Below, in pieces: positions 35,427 to 43,399 of a DNA stretch of 64,000 nt. This DNA is from CADEEL01 sp050246475 (GTDB lineage Bacteria; Pseudomonadota; Alphaproteobacteria; Caulobacterales; Aquidulcibacteraceae). The notes beneath the pieces are model-generated. The model worked only from the letters and a program-made list of their open reading frames with translations. It was not told where the DNA came from and ran no database searches. The stretch is from positions 248,001 to 312,000 of the forward strand of contig JBFWVZ010000003.1 of NCBI GenBank assembly GCA_050246475.1, read 5' to 3'. Both the position numbers and the translations under genes were made by a program. Position 1 is the first letter of the stretch, and every line of letters starts with the position of its first letter.

Positions 35427-35454
35427 CTCGGCTCTCGCTTTCGCGAGAGCCGAG
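35427..35454 (-). terminator. Perfect 12-bp hairpin after the LysM/LytM gene
   Basis: CTCGGCTCTCGC-TTTC-GCGAGAGCCGAG is a perfect 12-bp stem with a four-base loop, 8 bases beyond the stop codon of the minus-strand lipoprotein gene. It lies 13 bases from the hairpin of the convergent ATPase gene, so each convergent gene has its own stem-loop. Confidence 0.6.
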
Positions 35455-35462
35455 CGTCACGC

Positions 35463-36329
35463 TCACTCCCCCAACAACGGCATCGGGTCGATCGCGTTCG
35501 TTCCCTGCCGCACCTGAAAGAGCACGCGCCCACGCGACCCTGCCTCGGCAACCGTCTGCCCCGCGCGCACGACATCGCCCTCGCGCACAAGCAGGCGCCG
35601 CCCGTAGCCATAGGCCGTCACGTAGCCGTTCTCATGCCGCACGAGAACAAGATGATCGTAAGCGTCGAGCTGCCCGGCATAGACGACCGTGCCCTCCCCC
35701 GCCGCGCGCATCGGTGCACCCTCACGCGCGACGAACTCCACGCCGTCGAGCCTGCGCCCGTCCGCTTGCGCGCCGTAGCGCGCGTAGATCTCTCCGTCGA
35801 CGGGCCGCGTGAAAAGCGCGCCGTCGCGACGCGGGACCGCGCGCGCAACTTCCTGCGGCGCCTCCACCGGCGCAAGCGGCTCGGATTCGATCGCCGGCCG
35901 CGGCGGCGCCGCCATCTGCGTGCGCGGAGGCAGCACGATCACGTCGCCCTCACGAATTTCGTAAGGCGGATTCAGCCCGTTCATCTGCTCGAGCGTCGCG
36001 ACCTCTTCGCCATATTGCGCGGCGATCGAGTCCATCGTCTCGCCCGCGCGCGCAGTGTGAATGCGCGGCGCGCCCGGCGCGGCGTCTTGAGACGGCTCGT
36101 CCGCTTGAATTGGCGCCGGCGCTTCGTCGTTGCGCTCCTCGCGAACGGCCTGCGCCTCGCGGAGGCGCTCATCTCGCGCCGTTTGCCGCTGCGAGTGCGA
36201 AGGCTCGCCCGCTTCCGGCGGCGCCGCGGCCTGTTCGCCGCTGGTGTCGAGCAGCCGCTCCGCAACCGGCTGAACCTGCGCGCACGCCGAGAGCGCAGCG
36301 CTGGCGATGAGGAGAGACGCAAGACGCAT
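35463..36329 (-). CDS. LysM / degenerate LytM (M23) lipoprotein, NlpD/DipM-like
   Basis: A 288-residue lipoprotein (lipobox LSAC, Cys16). A Glu/Ala/Pro-rich linker leads to one LysM domain around residues 95-140 (HTARAGETMDSIAAQYGEEVATLEQMNGLNPPYEIREGDVIVLP), which binds glycan. The C-terminal part (from about residue 185) is M23-like, but the zinc ligands are absent: the first H-x-x-x-D site reads RRLDGVEF, Y-A-H reads Y-G-Y, and the final H-x-H reads LFQVRQG. It is probably non-catalytic, like EnvC/NlpD-type amidase activators. The surE-pcm-nlpD order is classic. Confidence 0.87.
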   Translation of the reverse strand: MRLASLLIASAALSACAQVQPVAERLLDTSGEQAAAPPEAGEPSHSQRQTARDERLREAQAVREERNDEAPAPIQADEPSQDAAPGAPRIHTARAGETMDSIAAQYGEEVATLEQMNGLNPPYEIREGDVIVLPPRTQMAAPPRPAIESEPLAPVEAPQEVARAVPRRDGALFTRPVDGEIYARYGAQADGRRLDGVEFVAREGAPMRAAGEGTVVYAGQLDAYDHLVLVRHENGYVTAYGYGRRLLVREGDVVRAGQTVAEAGSRGRVLFQVRQGTNAIDPMPLLGE

Positions 36330-36368
36330 CCGCGAAATGTGCGCAAAGTCGCGCGCCCGCGCAACGCT

Positions 36369-37022
36369 TCAAGGCTGTTGATCCTCGGCCACGCCCTCTT
36401 CCAGCGCTGCAACCTCGATCGGCCCGAGAGTCATTCCGCTGCCGAGCGCCCCCTCCTTCTTTTCGAAACGCTTGAGCCGCGCGCGCCCGTCCTCGATGAC
36501 CGGCGCCACGATCACGCCCTCCTCCGCCAGCTGATCGATCAGCACTGCCGGCACGCTATCCACCGCGCCGTTGACGATGATCCGATCGTAGGGCGCGCCC
36601 TCCGCCCAGCCCGCGCGCCCATCCGCGAGATGCGCCTGCACGTTCATCAGCCGGAGCGCGCCGAACCGCGCGCGCGCATCCGCGACAAGATCGCGGTGGC
36701 GATCGAGGGTCGTCACTTTGCGCGCCATCGCCGCGAGCGCCGCGGCCTGAAACCCTGATCCCGTACCCACCTCAAGCACCAGATCGCCGGGCTTGGGATC
36801 GAGCGCCGAAATCATCCGTCCGACCACGGAGGGTTTGGACATGCTCTGCCCATGCGCGAGCGGCAGCGCCACATCCTCAAGCGCGAGAGCGCGCAAATGC
36901 TCCGGCGCGAAATGCGCTCGGTCCGTCCGCTCGAGCGCCGAGAGTGTCTTCAAATCTGTCACGCCCGCTTCGCGCATATCGAGCACGAAACGCATCAGCG
37001 CGGCGGGATCGGCTTCACTCAT
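36369..37022 (-). CDS. pcm: Protein-L-isoaspartate O-methyltransferase
   Basis: A 217-residue repair enzyme that methylates isoaspartyl residues. The SAM-binding motif I is LVLEVGTGSGFQAAALA, preceded by GQSMSKPSVVGRMISAL, and post-motif segments are APYDRIIVNGAVDSVP and LAEEGVIVAPV. Start ATG 37022 overlaps the surE stop by ATGA; a longer frame upstream runs antisense through surE. A second Pcm-like gene lies at 62682-63326. Confidence 0.95.
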   Translation of the reverse strand: MSEADPAALMRFVLDMREAGVTDLKTLSALERTDRAHFAPEHLRALALEDVALPLAHGQSMSKPSVVGRMISALDPKPGDLVLEVGTGSGFQAAALAAMARKVTTLDRHRDLVADARARFGALRLMNVQAHLADGRAGWAEGAPYDRIIVNGAVDSVPAVLIDQLAEEGVIVAPVIEDGRARLKRFEKKEGALGSGMTLGPIEVAALEEGVAEDQQP

Positions 37023-37801
37023 CCCTTCGGCGCCGCGCCGCCCAGCACGCCCTTCAGATCGTGAATTGTGTCGCGATGCGTGAGATCGATGTGCAGCGGC
37101 GTCACCGAGATGCGCCCTTCGTAGATCGCGCGCAAATCGCTGCCGTCCGGCGGATTGGAAAGCTGCCCGCGAAAGCCGAGCCAATAATAATGTTGCCCGC
37201 GCAAATCGGTGCGCTTGTCCGCATAGACGATGTGCTGATCGCGGAAGCCCTGGAACGTCACCTCCACTTCCTTCACTTGATCGGGCGCGAGATCGGGGAA
37301 GTTGACGTTCATTACCACGCCTTGCGGCCAGCCCTTCTTCAACAGCGCGCGCAGCACTCCAGGGCCGTACGTCTCCGCCGTCTCCCATGGGATCGGCTCA
37401 TCAGGTGAGCGAAAGCCGCGCGCCTGGCTCATCGCCACGGCGGGAATGCCGAGCTGCATGCCCTGCATCGCGCCCGCGATCGTGCCGGAGAACGTGACGT
37501 CCTCCGCGATGTTCTGCCCGCGATTGACGCCGGAGAGCACAAGATCGGGGCGCGCGTCCGCCATGAAATCCTGCACCGCCAGCAGCACGCAATCAGTCGG
37601 CGTGCCCGCGATCGCGAAGCGCTTCTCGCCCGCCTCGCGCACGCGGATGGGCGCCGAGAGCGTCAGCGCCCGCGAAGCGCCCGATTGCTCCGCCTCCGGC
37701 GCGACAACCCAGACGTCGTCGCTGAATTGGCGCGCGATCTTCTCCAGAACGGCAAGCCCCGTGGCGTGGATGCCGTCGTCATTGGTGCAGAGAACGCGCA
37801 T
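37019..37801 (-). CDS. surE: 5'/3'-nucleotidase SurE
   Basis: A 260-residue stationary-phase survival phosphatase for nucleoside monophosphates and polyphosphate. MRVLCTNDDGIHATGL gives the metal-binding D-D at the N-terminus, SGVNRGQNIAEDVTFSGTIAGAMQG the N-x-G-x-N motif and metal-site Asn, and NVNFPD a later conserved block. It overlaps pcm by 4 bases, and the pair continues to the LysM/LytM lipoprotein gene. Confidence 0.96.
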   Translation of the reverse strand: MRVLCTNDDGIHATGLAVLEKIARQFSDDVWVVAPEAEQSGASRALTLSAPIRVREAGEKRFAIAGTPTDCVLLAVQDFMADARPDLVLSGVNRGQNIAEDVTFSGTIAGAMQGMQLGIPAVAMSQARGFRSPDEPIPWETAETYGPGVLRALLKKGWPQGVVMNVNFPDLAPDQVKEVEVTFQGFRDQHIVYADKRTDLRGQHYYWLGFRGQLSNPPDGSDLRAIYEGRISVTPLHIDLTHRDTIHDLKGVLGGAAPKG

Positions 37802-37837
37802 GCGGGCGCCTTCATACGCGAAGGCGTCCGCAAAAGG

Positions 37838-38239
37838 CTACTTCCAGGCGCCGATGATCGCGCCGCCGATCATGTTAATGAGGAAAAGATGGAGCGTATC
37901 GAGCCCCAGAAGCCCCGGGGCCTCGGCGCTATAGACAAACATGTAGAGCCGGCTGGCAAAGACGAAGAAGAGCGCCATCCAGAAGCCGGTCAGCGCCCCG
38001 TTCACCCAGCCCGCGCCGTTGCGCCACTTGATGACCAGCGAAAGCCCGATCGCCTGCAGGAGCGGCATGATCGGCGAAAGATACATTCGCCATTCCTGAC
38101 CCGCAAAACTGTCCTCGGTGACGCCCTGCATCGCCATCCATTGCTGCGAGAACAGCACGCCATAGATGAGCGCGCCGATCCCATACATCACCACCGCCGC
38201 GAGAACGATCGCGAGCGCGTTGTGTCCCTGAAAACGCAT
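37838..38239 (-). CDS. DUF1761-like four-helix membrane protein
   Basis: A 133-residue protein with four hydrophobic segments, starting HNALAIVLAAVVMYGIGALIYG and ending LHLFLINMIGGAIIGAW. LFSQQWMAM after the first helix is the typical DUF1761 layout. GGGAGGAG precedes ATG 38239, so the in-frame upstream start at 38278 is not needed. It lies downstream of a GC-rich repeat element and upstream of surE. Confidence 0.75.
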   Translation of the reverse strand: MRFQGHNALAIVLAAVVMYGIGALIYGVLFSQQWMAMQGVTEDSFAGQEWRMYLSPIMPLLQAIGLSLVIKWRNGAGWVNGALTGFWMALFFVFASRLYMFVYSAEAPGLLGLDTLHLFLINMIGGAIIGAWK

Positions 38240-38334
38240 GGTCTCCTCCCAACGGCTCTGAGGGCCGCTTCTGGACAAAGATTAGTCCGAGTCCGGCGGA
38301 TCGAGAGACATATTCGCGTGATGCGCTACGCCCG

Positions 38335-38490
38335 CCCTCCCCTCGACGGGGAGGGTCGGTCGCGCAGCAGCCGGGGTGGGGTGCGCCCGCTGCGCAGCCG
38401 GATTGCCTCAAGAGGCAAGACTTTCAGAGTCGCGCGCGCACCCCCTCAGTCAGCCTCGCTGATCGCTCCCCCATCGAGGGGGAGCGGGGC
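38335..38490. repeat. GC-rich composite inverted repeat, type 2
   Basis: The left part, CCCTCCCCTCGACGGGGAGG plus GTCGGTCGCGCAGCAGCC, is followed by GGGGTGGGGTGCGC. After a variable centre with GCGCACCCCCTCAGTCAGCC, it closes with GCTCCCCCATCGAGGGGGAGC. Arms pair locally as short hairpins and the two halves are roughly inverted. It fills the gap between the DUF1761 gene and serS, ending 6 bases from the serS stop codon. Its left half matches the element at 50389-50546. Confidence 0.7.
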
Positions 38491-38496
38491 CGCTGT

Positions 38497-40008
38497 TCAC
38501 CCGATCCGCTCCATCCCACCCATGTACGGCCGAAGCGCCTCTGGGATCACAACCGAACCGTCAGCCTGCTGATAATTCTCCAGCACCGCGACGAGCGTGC
38601 GCCCCACCGCAAGCCCCGAGCCATTGAGCGTGTGCACGAACTCGGGCTTCCCGCCTTTCGGGCGGAAGCGCGCATTCATGCGCCGCGCCTGGAATTCCCC
38701 GCAATTCGAACACGAGCTGATCTCGCGATACTTGCCTTGGCTCGGCAGCCAAACTTCGAGATCGAACGTCTTCTTCGCCGAGAAGCCCATATCGCCGGTG
38801 CAAAGCAGAATGCGCCGGTACGGCAGCTCAAGCGCTTCGAGCACTTTCTCCGCACAGCGCGTCATCCGCTCGTGCTCGTCCTCGGATTTGTCCGGCGTCG
38901 TGATGGAGACCATCTCCACCTTGCGGAACTGGTGCATGCGGATCATGCCGCGCGTATCCTTGCCCGCCGCGCCTGCCTCCGAACGAAAACACGGCGTATC
39001 TGCCGTCCAACGCTTCGGCAGCGTGTCCCCGTCGAGAATTTGCTCCCGCACGATGTTGGTGACGGAGACTTCGGCGGTGGGCGTGAGCCACAAGCTGTTT
39101 TCAGCATCAACGATGCGAGAACTGTGCAGGAACTGTTTACGTATGTTCCTTTGCGCATCGGCGCCGAGTTGCCCCCAATTTTCACTGATGAGCACAGAAA
39201 CGACGCTGGTCGAGGAGGAGACATTCGATGAATAGTATTTTGGGGTGATGTCGTGCAGACGCTCAGGTTTTTTTAGGATCTCTTCAACTTCGTCCTGTGG
39301 GATTGGTTTCTCCGCGGTTCGAAAATACAGGTCGTCTCCAAACTTCGGGAGCTGGCCCGTGCCGTACATGGTGCTGTCTCGCACCAACAACGGCGGCGCG
39401 ACTTCCTCATATCCATTCTGCATCGTGTGCAGGTCGATCATCAGCGCCGCGAGTGCGCGCTCCATCCGCGCCAACGCGCCCTTGAGCACCACGAACCGCG
39501 ATCCGCTCATCCGCGCGGCCGCCTCGAAATCCATCAGACCCAGCGCTTCGCCGATCGCGACGTGATCTTTCGGCGCGTTGAGCGAGGAAGCCGGCGTCCG
39601 CGCAGGCGGATCCCACTTGCGCACCTCCACGTTTTCATTCTCGTCCGCGCCTACTGGCACATCCGGCGCCGGCACGTTCGGCAGCGCTGCGAGAATGTCG
39701 TTGAGCTTCTTCGAAGCCTCAGCCTCTTCGCCGCCCGCTTTCTCGATCGTCTCCTTGAGCGCGGCGACTTCGCCCATCAATGCCTGGGCACGCGCTTCAT
39801 CCTTCGCGGCTTTCGCCGCGCCGATTTGCTTGGAGGCGACGTTGCGCGCGGCTTCCGCTTCCTGCTTCGCGGTGGTCGCGGCGCGCACGGCAACGTCGAG
39901 CGAGAGGATGGAGGCGATCTGCCCCAACACATCCTCGCTGAGCGGCCGGCGTGTCAGCGCCCGCTTCCAGCCCTCGAAATCGTCCCGGATCGCCTTGAGA
40001 TCGTGCAT
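38497..40008 (-). CDS. serS: Seryl-tRNA synthetase with a 75-residue internal insertion
   Basis: A 503-residue class IIa synthetase that charges tRNA-Ser; normal bacterial enzymes have about 425-430 residues. The N-terminal coiled-coil arm spans residues 25-105, then the catalytic core holds GTGQLPKF (216-223), LTPTAEV (308-314, serine-binding TxE loop), motif 2 FRSEAGAAGKDTRGMIRMHQF (341-361) and motif 3 LNGSGLAVGRTLVAVLENYQ (461-480). Residues about 231-305 form an insertion between LPKF and TxE that I do not recognise in other SerS. The DNA here (39094-39318) is clearly A/T-richer than the flanks. All active-site motifs are intact. Confidence 0.95.
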   Translation of the reverse strand: MHDLKAIRDDFEGWKRALTRRPLSEDVLGQIASILSLDVAVRAATTAKQEAEAARNVASKQIGAAKAAKDEARAQALMGEVAALKETIEKAGGEEAEASKKLNDILAALPNVPAPDVPVGADENENVEVRKWDPPARTPASSLNAPKDHVAIGEALGLMDFEAAARMSGSRFVVLKGALARMERALAALMIDLHTMQNGYEEVAPPLLVRDSTMYGTGQLPKFGDDLYFRTAEKPIPQDEVEEILKKPERLHDITPKYYSSNVSSSTSVVSVLISENWGQLGADAQRNIRKQFLHSSRIVDAENSLWLTPTAEVSVTNIVREQILDGDTLPKRWTADTPCFRSEAGAAGKDTRGMIRMHQFRKVEMVSITTPDKSEDEHERMTRCAEKVLEALELPYRRILLCTGDMGFSAKKTFDLEVWLPSQGKYREISSCSNCGEFQARRMNARFRPKGGKPEFVHTLNGSGLAVGRTLVAVLENYQQADGSVVIPEALRPYMGGMERIG

Positions 40009-40064
40009 GAATCGCTTCGCGTAAGTGTTGCCGATGAGCGCTTAGCGCGAAGCCTGGCGCCACG

Positions 40065-40192
40065 CACCCCCTCCCCTAGAGGGGGAGGGGGCAGGGGGTG
40101 GGGTGAGCCACAAAGAACCCACGCTAAGAAATGAAACACTTAGTGCGGCTTCTCACCCCCACCCCAACCCCTCCCCCCACCAGGGGGAGGGG
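40065..40192. repeat. GC-rich inverted-repeat element, type 1 (serS-tatC gap)
   Basis: A 41-base left arm (40067-40107) starts CCCCCTCCCCTAGAGGGGGA, and a 41-base right arm (40152-40192) contains CTCACCCCCACCCC and ends CAGGGGGAGGGG. The arms carry an inner palindrome and are largely complementary, so the whole element can fold on itself. The 44-base centre is unrelated to other copies. The arms match the element in valS (58104-58212) at all but 2-3 bases each. Confidence 0.8.
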
Positions 40193-40220
40193 CGAAGCGC
40201 GGCGATGGCGCAAAGATCCG

Positions 40221-41057
40221 CTACTCCGCCAGCCGCGCTTCCATTGCCGCGATGTCGGCTGCTTCCCGCTTGGCGTTGGCTTTCACGATGAACCAAACGA
40301 GCCAGATCGAAAGCTCGAAGAGCGCGTACATCGGCAGCGCCATGAGAGTCATCGAGATGACGTCCGGCGGCGTCACGCAAGCCGCGAACGCCGCGATCCC
40401 GACGATCGCGTAGCGCCTGCCCTTCCGCAGCATCGAGGCGGAGACCATCCCCACGCGCGCCAAGAGCGAGAGCACGACCGGCATCTGGAAGCAGAGCCCA
40501 AACGCCAGCACCAAAGTCGTCACCAGCCCCAGATACTCGTCCACCTTCGGCAGGAACTCGACGCGGATTGGCCCCGTCGTCACCTCTTGCATTAGCGCGA
40601 ACCTGAGCGCGAACGGCATCGCCACGTAAAACACGAACGCCGAGCCGAGCGCGAACATGATCGGCCCCGCGATGAGGAACGGCGCCGCGGCGCCGCGTTC
40701 GCGCTTATAAAGCCCCGGCGCGATGAACGCGTAGGCCTGCCACGCGATGATCGGGAAGGAGAGGATGATCGCGGCAAAGAGCGCGACCTGCAGCTTCACG
40801 AAGAAGAAGCCGAAGCCGTGCGTGAATACGAGTCGCAGCGCTTCGTTGGCGCGCTCGGGATGCACCTGCCGGATCGCTTCGCGGAACGGCTCGACCAGAA
40901 ACTCGAAGATCGGCTCGGCCACGAAATAGCAGGCGACGAACGCGACAACGAGCGTGACGAGCGAAACCACCAGCCGGTTCCGCAACTCGCTCAAATGATC
41001 GAGGAGCGGCGCGCGCGAAGCCTCGACTTCGTCTTCCGTTTGGGCGGCGTCGCTCAC
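40221..41057 (-). CDS. tatC: Sec-independent protein translocase TatC
   Basis: A 278-residue six-helix membrane protein that binds twin-arginine signal peptides. PLLDHLSELRNRLVVSLVTLV at the N-terminus with the conserved HLSELR, the segment FRSP-equivalent SEPIFEFLVEPFREA, and AFGLCFQMPVVLSLL with the conserved F-x-x-P-V are present. A C-terminal extension of about 25 residues rich in Ala, Lys and Glu follows. tatA-tatB-tatC is one unit, with a 4-base tatB/tatC overlap. Candidate Tat substrate: the exported B1-like hydrolase at 59741-60493. Confidence 0.96.
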   Translation of the reverse strand: MSDAAQTEDEVEASRAPLLDHLSELRNRLVVSLVTLVVAFVACYFVAEPIFEFLVEPFREAIRQVHPERANEALRLVFTHGFGFFFVKLQVALFAAIILSFPIIAWQAYAFIAPGLYKRERGAAAPFLIAGPIMFALGSAFVFYVAMPFALRFALMQEVTTGPIRVEFLPKVDEYLGLVTTLVLAFGLCFQMPVVLSLLARVGMVSASMLRKGRRYAIVGIAAFAACVTPPDVISMTLMALPMYALFELSIWLVWFIVKANAKREAADIAAMEARLAE

Positions 41058-41488
41058 GACGCGCCCCCGGCCGCGGCGGGCCGCGGCTCTATGCTCGGCT
41101 CGCTTTCCACCGGCTCGCCGCCTTCGGCCGGCGCCGCGCGCACCACACCGTCCGCGCCCGTCACCGTGTCCGGCTGCGGCAGCGAGGGAGGCGCCGCCTC
41201 CTTGGGCGAGAGCGTTCCCGGCAGCACGGAGGGCTTGCTGATCTCGCGCTGCAGATCGTTGAGCGTCGAATTATTCCGCAGCGCTTCGACTTCGCGCTTC
41301 AACTCGTCGAGCTCGGCTTGGCGCGCCAACTCGTCGAAGCCGGAGCGGAACTCCTGCGCCATGCCGCGCAGCCGCGCGGTCCACCGCCCGAGCTTGCGCA
41401 TCAAGAGCGGCAAATCCTTCGGGCCGATCACGACAAGCGCGAGCACGCCCAGAAGCAGGATTTCCTGAAAGCCGAGGCTCGGCAGCAT
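41054..41488 (-). CDS. tatB: Sec-independent protein translocase TatB
   Basis: A 144-residue protein with one N-terminal membrane helix (MLPSLGFQEILLLGVLALVVIGPKDLP) containing the typical E and GP hinge, an amphipathic helix (LMRKLGRWTARLRGMAQEF), a Glu-rich helix and a Pro/Ala-rich tail. The KDLP and the GRW pattern favour TatB over TatA. It lies between tatA and tatC. Confidence 0.93.
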   Translation of the reverse strand: MLPSLGFQEILLLGVLALVVIGPKDLPLLMRKLGRWTARLRGMAQEFRSGFDELARQAELDELKREVEALRNNSTLNDLQREISKPSVLPGTLSPKEAAPPSLPQPDTVTGADGVVRAAPAEGGEPVESEPSIEPRPAAAGGAS

Positions 41489-41502
41489 GGCGTGTCAGCC
41501 GG

Positions 41503-41733
41503 TTAAGCGCGGTCCGTTTCGCGCGGCTGCTGTTGCGGGGTCTGCGTGACTTGCGCTGGCGGCTCTTGTTGCGCGTTTTGCTGGTCGCGCTCGCCGTCGC
41601 CCAAGCCTTTGCGGAAGCCGCGAATGCCGCGCCCCATGTCTTCCATGAGCGTGGAGAGCCGCCCCGGCCGCGCGAACAGCAAGAACGCGAGCAAGAGAAC
41701 GATAAGAAGCGGGATGATCCCAGGCATATGCAC
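41503..41733 (-). CDS. tatA: Sec-independent protein translocase TatA
   Basis: A 76-residue protein with one hydrophobic helix (PGIIPLLIVLLLAFLLFARPG), a short amphipathic helix with LSTLMEDMGRGIRGFRKGLGD, and a Gln-rich tail. It forms the channel-lining part of the Tat system. GTG 41733 is the likely start because AGGAG lies 9 bases upstream; ATG 41727 would be 15 bases from it. The hinge reads ARPG rather than the usual FGxxKLP-like FG sequence. Confidence 0.85.
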   Translation of the reverse strand: MHMPGIIPLLIVLLLAFLLFARPGRLSTLMEDMGRGIRGFRKGLGDGERDQQNAQQEPPAQVTQTPQQQPRETDRA

Positions 41734-41755
41734 GGGGGTTAACTCCTAGAAGCGA

Positions 41756-42541
41756 TCAGTCTTCGCCTTCGCGCAGATGATCTACGAAAAATCCTTCGGC
41801 GTCGTCCCCCGCCGACAGCGGCTCTTCGTCTCCCGCCGGGCCGTCCGAGGGGCGGGGCACGTCGATCTCGCCGGCCGCGCGGGCGTCCAAGAGGCCGAGA
41901 GCCTTCAAATCTTCCTTCCCCGGCAGGGAATCAAGGCCGGATAGGTTGAAGTGCCTGAGAAACGCGTCCGTCGTCCCGAAGGTCAGCGGCCGTCCGGGCG
42001 TCCGCCGGCGTCCCCGCGGGCGCACCCAGCCGATCTCAAGCAGCAGATCGAGCGAGCCTTTCGCCAGCGAAACGCCGCGTATGTCCTCGATCTCGGCACG
42101 CGTCACGGGCTGGTGATAGGCGATGACCGCCAACGTCTCGAGCGCGGCGCGCGGCAGCTTCTTCGGCTCCTGGCGCTTCTCGGCGAACAGCGTCGAGAGG
42201 TCCGGCGCCGATTGGAAGCGCCACGCCCCGCCGACCTCCACGAGCTGCACGCCTCGCCCGCGATATTCGCGCGAGAGCCTGTCGAGCACGGCGAGCACAT
42301 CGACATCCTCGCCGAGCTTCTTCTGCAAATCGCTCTCGGAAAGCGCCTCACCCGAAGCGAAGAGCAACGCCTCCGCCGCACGCACCGCATCCTCCGAAGG
42401 CGGCGGCGCCTGCACGGCCTCTTCTTCCGCGATCTCTTCCTCGGCCGTCTCCTCGACGAACGCCTCTTCGAGACGCCGCATCTGATCCGCGACGTGCGGG
42501 CGCGGCGGCACGATCTTGGTGGAGCGCGGGCCCTCCGTCAC
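41756..42541 (-). CDS. scpB: Segregation and condensation protein B
   Basis: A 261-residue winged-helix protein of the SMC-ScpAB condensin. After an acidic N-terminal tail come AAEALLFASGEALSESDLQKKLG, VEVGGAWRFQSAPDLSTLF, the block PRAALETLAVIAYHQPVTRAEIEDIRGV, and FGTTDAFLRHFNLSGLDSLP at the end of the second winged helix. The start overlaps scpA by 4 bases. An acidic C-terminal extension follows the last conserved block. Confidence 0.94.
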   Translation of the reverse strand: MTEGPRSTKIVPPRPHVADQMRRLEEAFVEETAEEEIAEEEAVQAPPPSEDAVRAAEALLFASGEALSESDLQKKLGEDVDVLAVLDRLSREYRGRGVQLVEVGGAWRFQSAPDLSTLFAEKRQEPKKLPRAALETLAVIAYHQPVTRAEIEDIRGVSLAKGSLDLLLEIGWVRPRGRRRTPGRPLTFGTTDAFLRHFNLSGLDSLPGKEDLKALGLLDARAAGEIDVPRPSDGPAGDEEPLSAGDDAEGFFVDHLREGED

Positions 42542-43350
42542 GAGCGCGCCTCCGGCTCATCGTGGCGCGCGCGCAGATAAAGAGGCTCGAACGCATCGGC
42601 TTGCTTCAACTCCATCTTGCCTTCGCGCGCGAGCTCAAGCGCGGCGCCAAGCGTGGAGGCGAGATAAGACGATGGCGGCGGCGCTTCCGGCCCCTTCTCC
42701 GGCGCCGGCGTGATCGCATCGATCGCGCGCCACTCCTCGATCTCCTTCAGCATCCGCTCCAAGCGGTGGCGCGCCTCAGCAAGCCCATACGCGCGCCGCG
42801 GCTTGAGCTTATGCACCCGCCGCACATGCTTCGTCGCTTCGCGGCAATAGGCGTCGAGCAGATCCATCAGCTCGGCCTTCCAGATGCGCTCCTTGGTGAT
42901 CGCCACCGGCTGGGGCGCGCCGTACGCGAAGAAGTCGACCTCGAACTGCGGCATCGCCATAAGCCGCTTGGCCATCGCGCGCGCCTGCTCCAGCCGCATC
43001 AGCTTGAGCTTCAACGCATCCGCCAGCTTCTGCGGATCGGGCTCATCCTCGGTGATGATCGGGTTCGGAATGATCAGCCGTGACTTAAGCTGCGTCAGCC
43101 ACGCCGCCATCACGAGATACTCAGCCGCGAGATCCATCCGCCCCGCGCGCGCCTCAGCAATGAAATCGAGATACTGATCCGCCAGCTCCGCTACCGAAAT
43201 CTTGTGCAGATCGACCTTTCGCGCCCGCGCGAGATCGAGCAGCAGCGCCAGCGGCCCTTCATAGCCGTCGAGCGCCAGCGTCAGCGCCTGCCCCTCCTGG
43301 GCCTCGGCGTCGAACGCTTCGATCTGGTCTTCGTCGGCTTCGCTGGCCAT
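42538..43350 (-). CDS. scpA: Segregation and condensation protein A
   Basis: A 270-residue kleisin subunit of condensin. The N-terminus YEGPLALLLDLARARKVDLHKISVAELADQYLDFI is the classic ScpA start, AAEYLVMAAWLTQLKSRLIIP follows, and the C-terminal ELARE-GKMELKQADAFEPLYLR winged helix is intact. It links SMC heads and contacts ScpB. It starts with ATG 43350 and overlaps scpB by 4 bases, so ScpA and ScpB are made together. Confidence 0.95.
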   Translation of the reverse strand: MASEADEDQIEAFDAEAQEGQALTLALDGYEGPLALLLDLARARKVDLHKISVAELADQYLDFIAEARAGRMDLAAEYLVMAAWLTQLKSRLIIPNPIITEDEPDPQKLADALKLKLMRLEQARAMAKRLMAMPQFEVDFFAYGAPQPVAITKERIWKAELMDLLDAYCREATKHVRRVHKLKPRRAYGLAEARHRLERMLKEIEEWRAIDAITPAPEKGPEAPPPSSYLASTLGAALELAREGKMELKQADAFEPLYLRARHDEPEARS

Positions 43351-43399
43351 GGCGGCAATCTAGGGGTTTGGGCCGAATTCCGAAACGCGGCGCTGCGTT

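Noticed and set aside
36369..37388. Longer pcm reading frame starting within surE.
   Set aside because: The extra residues are Arg-rich out-of-frame surE sequence; the ATG at 37022 with a 4-base overlap is the natural start.
40065..40192. GC-rich repeats as a CRISPR array.
   Set aside because: They are single inverted-repeat elements spread across the window, not regularly spaced direct repeats with spacers, and no cas genes are present.
41727..41733. ATG 41727 as the tatA start.
   Set aside because: AGGAG is 15 bases from it but only 9 bases from GTG 41733, and the extra residues agree with TatA starts.
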